From contig BFEA01000073.1 in assembly GCA_003427395.1 (NCBI GenBank), positions 2,622,321 to 2,667,415 on the forward strand: 45,095 nt of DNA. The letters run 5' to 3'. The position numbers and the translations under genes were made by a program. Numbering within the stretch: position 1 is the stretch's first letter; each line of letters begins with the position of its first letter. Below are positions 40,449 through 45,095 of the stretch, in pieces. This DNA comes from Chara braunii. Lineage: Eukaryota; Streptophyta; Charophyceae; Charales; Characeae. Below the pieces are notes generated by a model. That model made no database searches, was not told the DNA's origin, and saw nothing but the letters and a program-made list of their open reading frames with translations.

Positions 40449-41972
40449 TCACCTAGTCAACTTAGGTTTCATTTTGGCCTGTATCTTCAGCCATCTAAGC
40501 GTTTCGTGGTCTGAATACACCTTGAAGTGCCTCCCAAGCAGGTAATGCTTCCAGTGCTCCAAAGCCTGCCTGGGAGCGTAGAGTTCCCTCTCATACGTCG
40601 AGGTAGCAACCTTCTCTGAGGGCATCCTCGCTGACATGAACTCTACGGGTCTGTAGCCATTGTCGTCGTCCTGCTGTAACACGACGCCTATACCATACTG
40701 ACTCGCGTCCGTGGTGCCGACAAATGGCAAGGACGGATCCGCTACTTTGAGGACAGGATACTCTATTAACGTGCGCTTCAACTTCTTTAGCGCAGACGTA
40801 CAGTCCTTATCCCACTGCCAGATTGTCTCTTTCTTGAGCAACCTGCGAAGGGGAGCGACGATAGTCGAGAAGTTCCTTACGAACTTCCTGTAATAGTTAG
40901 CTAGGCCTAGGAACGACCGCAACTCTGTCAATGTGCGGCGCGCTGGCCAGTCCCTAATCGCCGCTATCTTATTGTCCTCGGGCTTAATGACATCTCCATC
41001 TAACACGTGGCCAAAGTACAAGACTTGTGTCTTGGCCCACTCGCACTTCTTCGCATTGATCTTGAAGTTAGCTTCTCTCAGCTTCTCCAAGACCTGCCTC
41101 AAATGACCCTGGCGCTCTTGCAGGGTCCTACTGAAGACTAAGATGTCGTCTAAATACACTACGACGAATCTATCTAACCAAGGCCTAAACAAATCATTCA
41201 TGCATCGCTGAAATGTCGTTGGCGCATTGGTCAGTCCAAAGGGCATCACTATGAACTCATAATGCCCATATCTAGTCCGGAAGGCAGTCTTGTACTGGTC
41301 ATTAGGATGGACTTCTAGCTGATGATAACCGAACTTCAAATCTATCTTTGAGAAATACTTGCAACTATGCACCCAATCTAAGAGATCGTCTATCCTGGGC
41401 AGTGGTTCAACATTCTTAACGGTAATCGCATTCATACCCCTATAGTCTATACACATGCGCAACTCTCCTTCCTTCTTAGGGACAAACAAAACTGGTGCTC
41501 CAAAAGGAGACGAAAAGAGCCTAATCCAACCTTTCTCAAGGAGCTCATCCAACTGCTTGCACAACTCCTCTAACTCTCTAGGGGACATCCTGTAGATTGT
41601 GCCCTTAGGATTTCTACTGCCAGGCTCTATCTCTATCCTGTGCTGGATCGGTCGCGGCACTACTCCTGTCGGCGGCTCTGAGAGATCTTTAAACTCTTCT
41701 AGCAGCTTGGCAATGGCTTGATCCGTGGATCTGTCCTTTTGATTCGTCTCAGTGACAGGTCTAACATACACTACAAAGACCTGATCCTCTAAGTGCTCCT
41801 TTCTCACTCGTCGCGCAAACGCGGGACCACTGAGGCAGCAATGTGTCAAGGAGTTATCCACTCCAGACACATGAAACAGGCGGGCAATCTTAACTTCGCC
41901 TGACGGACTAGAGAGCCTACACTCATGCTCTCTCAGATCGAGTGTGGCCCCTGCTGCCTCTCCCCAGTCCAT
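40449..41972 (-). pseudogene. Reverse transcriptase and RNase H
   Basis: A 507-codon open frame. RT motifs are in order: PIQHRIEIEPG, FSSPFGAPVLFVPKKEGELR, MCIDYRGMNAIT, YFSKIDLKFGYHQ, FRTRYGHYEFIVMPFGLTNA and the catalytic VYLDDILVFS. The thumb and connection follow (FLGLANYYRKFVRNFS). RNase H has TDASQYGIGVVLQQ, the catalytic Glu in YERELYAPRQALEHWKHYLLG and SDHETLRWL. The frame is cut by TGA at 40449-40451, after which the same frame continues AAERDQYDFELKPVKG; a Trp codon is the likely ancestor. The ATG at 41972 is not a real start: the frame follows the protease through upstream stops at 42003 and 42099. Confidence 0.93.
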
Positions 41973-42539
41973 GCCTAGGACTATGACAAAAGGAAGGTCG
42001 TCCTAAACGAGGAGAGTCAGGGAATGGAGAACTTTCTCCACCTTCCCATCTTTCTCTACGCTGAAATACGCCTGGACTCCCTCTACGTAGTCTTCAACTC
42101 ACATTGTGCGGTTGTCTGCGAGGACACTAACTATGGGGTCTTCCAACTTCTGGACTTTTAACCCTAGCCTCAGCTTCTTCAACGCTCTACGGCTAATATA
42201 GCTACGAGTAGCCCCTAAGTCTATAAGGGCCCCAACTCTATTCCTGAAAACTTCTACATCAACTAACACTAGCTGCCCTTTGCTATCTTTCTTCATCTTG
42301 GCCCAGACAGGCATCCTCTCCTTCAATTCTTCTGCCACGCCTGTGAGGGACGTGCCTAGAGAGACGCTGACACAAGCAGTCTCTGGACAGCTAACTAGGC
42401 ACGAGCCTGCAACCTCTGCCGAAGGCTCATGTGTTGTGGGAGTTTCCTCTACGCGCGCGCTCATTTCCCCACATGGCCTAGTAGTAGGGGCAGTTGCAAC
42501 CCCTACCGGCGACGGCCTTTTGACTCTTGGGCAGCCCAT
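41973..42539 (-). pseudogene. Aspartic protease region
   Basis: VGALIDLGATRSYISRRAL contains the retroviral-type protease motif, normally D-S/T-G. Here it reads D-L-G (codons at 42213-42221), with TTA in place of an expected TCA, one transition. The following SVLADNRTM and LPFVIVLGMDW fit the second half of the fold. In-frame stops TGA 42099 and TAG 42003. The enzyme would be inactive even without the stops. Confidence 0.8.
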
Positions 42540-43234
42540 TGGGCCTGTCTATACTTGGGACAATATTTTACGATATGTGCAGGGTCACCACAGTAAATGC
42601 ACTGCCCTTGCTCCATCCGCTGTAGCCATACTTTCTGGTCCAGGCTCAGATCCTCCCAGGGTCGGCCTTGCGGCCCACCTGGGTGCCAACCTCCTGCCCT
42701 TTGAGGTGACCTACCACCTCGTCGTTATGGGGACCGACTGGGACCTTGACGATTCAGCGGGGAACCTTGACCCCGACCTCCCGCTTGACGGTTCCCTTGA
42801 CCGCCAACCACCTGTGCGCCCGATCCTCGGCCTCCCATGGCCTGGCCCCTTTGGCCCTGGCCTCCTCCTCTACCTTGGGGCCTCCCTCCAGCCGCGACAG
42901 CAGCATAGGACCTCCCCTGACCCATGCTACTGTCCTCCTCCTCGAGGCCCCACTCAATCTGACTATATGGGACCTCGTCAGTACCACCTTCTTCCAACAT
43001 AAGGATCATATGATCCTTGGCCCTGACTTGGCCAGAGATGGTACGGTCTCTCCACTTTTTGCCCTTGTCTAAGTCCTTCTGCCAGAAAGTGGAAACTGGC
43101 ATGGACTTGGCCTCAAACAAGACCACTTCCCTACTCAATGCATCGTATGTGATGTTGGGCTGTTGGGTCTTGTCGAAGAAGTGCCCTCGTAAGGGCTCTG
43201 GCATGGCACGATAAAACAACTGAACCAACTGGGT
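42540..43234 (-). pseudogene. Gag C-terminal part with zinc knuckle
   Basis: A 167-codon frame (YRAMPEPLRGHFFDK, YDALSREVVLFEAKS), then an Arg/Gly-rich spacer, then after frame breaks the nucleocapsid zinc knuckle CIYCGDPAHIVKYC (C-x2-C-x4-H-x4-C) at 42601-42560. The knuckle packages element RNA. A frameshift separates the knuckle from the protease frame. Confidence 0.85.
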
Positions 43235-44026
43235 CTAAGTGACCCCGTGGTCCGGGACGGCTACCAAGTCGTCCATGACAGCCTTGAGTGCTCTCGCACT
43301 CCTCCACTGTCGCGAATGGATGGTTTGTAGCTTATCAGAGGCTCTGATGCCTCTAGTGACGTCAGCAAACCTCTCGCGCAGGAGTTTGAGGAAAGTGGCG
43401 AGGGGGGTAAGCCTAGAATATGCGCTCATGTTGTGCTCGCAATCTGCGGCACGTGCGAGGGACCTGGCGAAGCTAGCCGCTTCATCCTTTAGCGCGTGGA
43501 AGGCGACGAGGACTTGCTCCTCGGGGGCAATATATTGTAAAAAGACATAGGTGTTTATGCTGGCCTCCCAGTTATTGAAGTTTTCCTCCTTCTTCCCGCT
43601 ATACGCATTAGGGAATTTTAACTTGACTGGCTCTTTACGGGGACGCACCGTGGCCTCTGTTGTGGCCACAACTTTGGCGGTCTCGATGGCGCCAGCGCAA
43701 AACTTGTCTACGCCATCCCTCAGTCTTCTAACTTCAGCCCCGACGTGGCCCACCACGTCGCTCGCAAATTCCCTAAACCCAGATCGCATTGCTTGTAGGG
43801 TCACCTCTTGACCCTTACGGGCCTGATGCTCCTCTAGCCAGGCCTCGCTCAGGATTTCCAAGAAGCCCATCACCTTGTCTAACTTGGCAGAGACCTCTCT
43901 TTGGGCCTGTAACTCTTGCCTGCCGGTCTGTACTCGCTCGACCTCCCCGACTATCCTGTTGGCTTCCTCCCTCCTTCTCTTCTTTTCCCTCATCATCTTC
44001 AATTTCCACTCCCAACTTCTTTTCAT
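43235..44026 (-). pseudogene. Gag capsid region
   Basis: 264 codons: a coiled-coil start (KLKMMREKKRRREEANRIVG), a helical stretch, then VKLKFPNAYSGKKEENFNNW and FLQYIAPEEQVLVAFHALKD, the retrotransposon capsid pattern (P-x-x-Y-x-G, W, then A-x-x-x-L-x-x-x-A). The same frame continues past TAG 43235 into the next Gag section. It is out of frame with the Gag start upstream. Confidence 0.88.
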
Positions 44027-44027
44027 C

Positions 44028-44519
44028 TTATGTTGCTTGGCGCTCCAGGGGATCCTCTATCAACTCCAACGCGCTGGCAAACGCCTCCCTCTCCTCCAGC
44101 GGCACATATAATTGTGCCTCTTCATTTTCTCCTAAGGATAAATTAGCCACCCATTCACTTATCTTCTTCTCCCTCCATCTGTCTTCCTCCTTCGTGCCAC
44201 TTGCTTCCTCTCTCTGCCCCCTGCGACCTCTCTCAAGGGGTTCTTCTTCTTCTTCTTCCTCTTCTGCTGCTGCTTCTTCCTCGACAACCTTCCTCCTCTC
44301 TTCCTTCTCTCTTTCTAGCAACATCAGCTTGTCCTTTTGAACTCTCAGCATCTTCTCTTCCAATCTTTTCTTCTTCGCCACCTGCTCCTCCTCAATGGCC
44401 TTTAGCTTCGCCAACTTCAGGAGCTCCTTCTTCTCTTTCTTCTCTCTCAAAAGGGCGGCAATCCGGGCCTGCTCGGCCTCGGAGGGGGCAGTACTCTTCC
44501 TAGTATGGGTGTCAACCAT
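44028..44519 (-). pseudogene. Gag N-terminal region, charged coiled coil
   Basis: Starts at ATG 44519 (MVDTHTRKSTAPSEAEQAR) with a favourable ACCATGG context; an in-frame ATG lies 24 bases further up. It is Lys/Glu-rich throughout, with heptad-like spacing (KKELLKLAKLKAIEEEQVAK, KKRLEEKMLRVQKDKLMLL), and an acidic run of about 12 Glu. A shift near 44028 separates it from the capsid frame. A second truncated copy lies at 44750-45000. Confidence 0.85.
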
Positions 44520-44750
44520 GGTGATTGGTGCACAACCAGGCAATCGGTTCCACTCCTCACCACTTAGACTCTACTCCCCCTGACTGACTCACCTACTAAC
44601 TCGATCTAAGAACTTACAGAATCCGGACAGGATCCTGTCAACTAGGGTCTCTAGCCTAGACCTACTCTAAGGCTGTCACTACAATACCTATTGCTGATCA
44701 GGAGGCATTTAAGGAGATCCCCTGTAACTCCTCAGAAATTTTTTAACGTC
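44520..44750 (-). other. Retroelement leader
   Basis: Noncoding sequence upstream of gag on the minus strand. I see no convincing tRNA primer site and no LTR end, so the 5' LTR lies outside the window or has been lost. Confidence 0.5.
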
Positions 44751-45018
44751 GCATCTTCCTCGACAGCCTTCCTCCTCTCTTCCTTCTCTCTTTCTAGCAA
44801 CATCAGCTTGTCCTTTCGAACTCTCAGCATCTTCTCTTCCAATCTTTTCTTCTTCGCCACCTGCTCCTCCTCAATGGCCTTTAGCTTCGCCTACTTCAGG
44901 AGCTCCTTCTTCTCTTTCTTCTCTCTCAAAAGGGCGGCGATCCGGGCCTGCTCGGCCTCGGAGGGGGAAGTACTCTTCCTAGTATGGGTGTCAACCATGG
45001 TGATTGGTGCACAACCAG

Positions 45019-45022
<4 letters not shown>
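44750..45022 (-). repeat. Duplicated gag N-terminal fragment
   Basis: Over 95% identical by eye to 44275-44541, offset by about 480 bases. It begins at the same ATG (44998) and ends abruptly after EERRKAVEED. One internal TAG replaces a Leu codon. Either a local tandem duplication or an assembly artefact next to the terminal CT run. Confidence 0.85.

Positions 45023-45095
<73 letters not shown>
45023..45095. repeat. (CT)n microsatellite at window end
   Basis: CT run of 73 bases to the end of the window. Confidence 0.98.

Larger units (their letters stand above)
37651..44700 (-). mobile_element. Ty3/gypsy chromovirus retrotransposon, decayed, 5' LTR not in window
   Basis: In minus-strand order: leader (44700-44520), Gag, zinc knuckle, protease, reverse transcriptase, RNase H, zinc-binding and catalytic integrase, chromodomain-like tail, polypurine tract, 3' LTR. 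This gene order (RT-RH before IN) with a chromodomain defines the chromovirus branch of Ty3/gypsy elements. Stops and frameshifts occur in every section, so the copy is dead. Confidence 0.9.

Overview
Eukaryotic nuclear DNA, almost certainly from the green lineage. The best guess is a charophyte alga such as Chara; that name is an inference from the style of the retroelement Gag and of the repeats, not from a database match. Supporting signs are spliceosomal intron signals, plant-like U2 and U6 snRNA sequence, a tRNA-Cys trace resembling the plant mitochondrial type, and a chromovirus-type Ty3/gypsy retrotransposon. Most of the window is repeat. I see one fully open longer gene of unknown function, one recognisable host-gene exon, and several decayed genes of element type.

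Layout. 1-2030: CA-rich composite satellite. 2094-6218: a broken gene with a Glu-rich N-terminus, a ParB-like domain and a beta-class DNA methyltransferase domain; its intron carries a 35-bp minisatellite. 6236-7740: tandem duplications. 7741-9640: second CA-rich block. 9540-12715: a 1.5-kb segment present twice. 13015-13930: TGAT/GATC tetranucleotide DNA. 14633-15249: gap. 15575-16690: foldback repeats, one split by a retroposed U6 snRNA copy. 16690-18302: three tandem 705-bp pieces of a ParB-like gene related to the one at 3.7 kb. 18306-20600: AT-rich DNA with small inverted-repeat elements. 20636: mitochondrial-type tRNA-Cys trace. 20926-21245: long foldback. 21596-26550: GC-rich degenerate array with a period near 700 bp. 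26874-29880: decayed DUF7869-type (transposase-like) gene. 30146-31048: open 300-codon reading frame. 31220-35500: noncoding repeats, including a hammerhead ribozyme on the minus strand (34400-34455). 36426-36789 (minus): first exon of a secreted filamin-repeat protein, with a U2 snRNA retropseudogene, itself split by a 419-bp MITE, 45 bp upstream. 37651-44700 (minus): decayed Ty3/gypsy chromovirus. 44750-45022: a second copy of its gag start.

Main points. (1) A ParB-like plus N4/N6 DNA methyltransferase architecture, otherwise typical of phages and bacteria, exists here as an intron-containing eukaryotic gene with truncated relatives 12 kb away. Its reading frame runs 966 codons with five in-frame stops and no frameshift. 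(2) Two snRNA retropseudogenes show A tails and target-site duplications, pointing to a LINE-like machinery; the U6 copy has its catalytic core triplicated. (3) A near-canonical type III hammerhead ribozyme lies between two TCCGGA-rich inverted segments. (4) A palindrome built on TATAGGCCTATA recurs about 25 times in the left 20 kb, in unrelated repeat contexts, and I did not find it in the right 25 kb.
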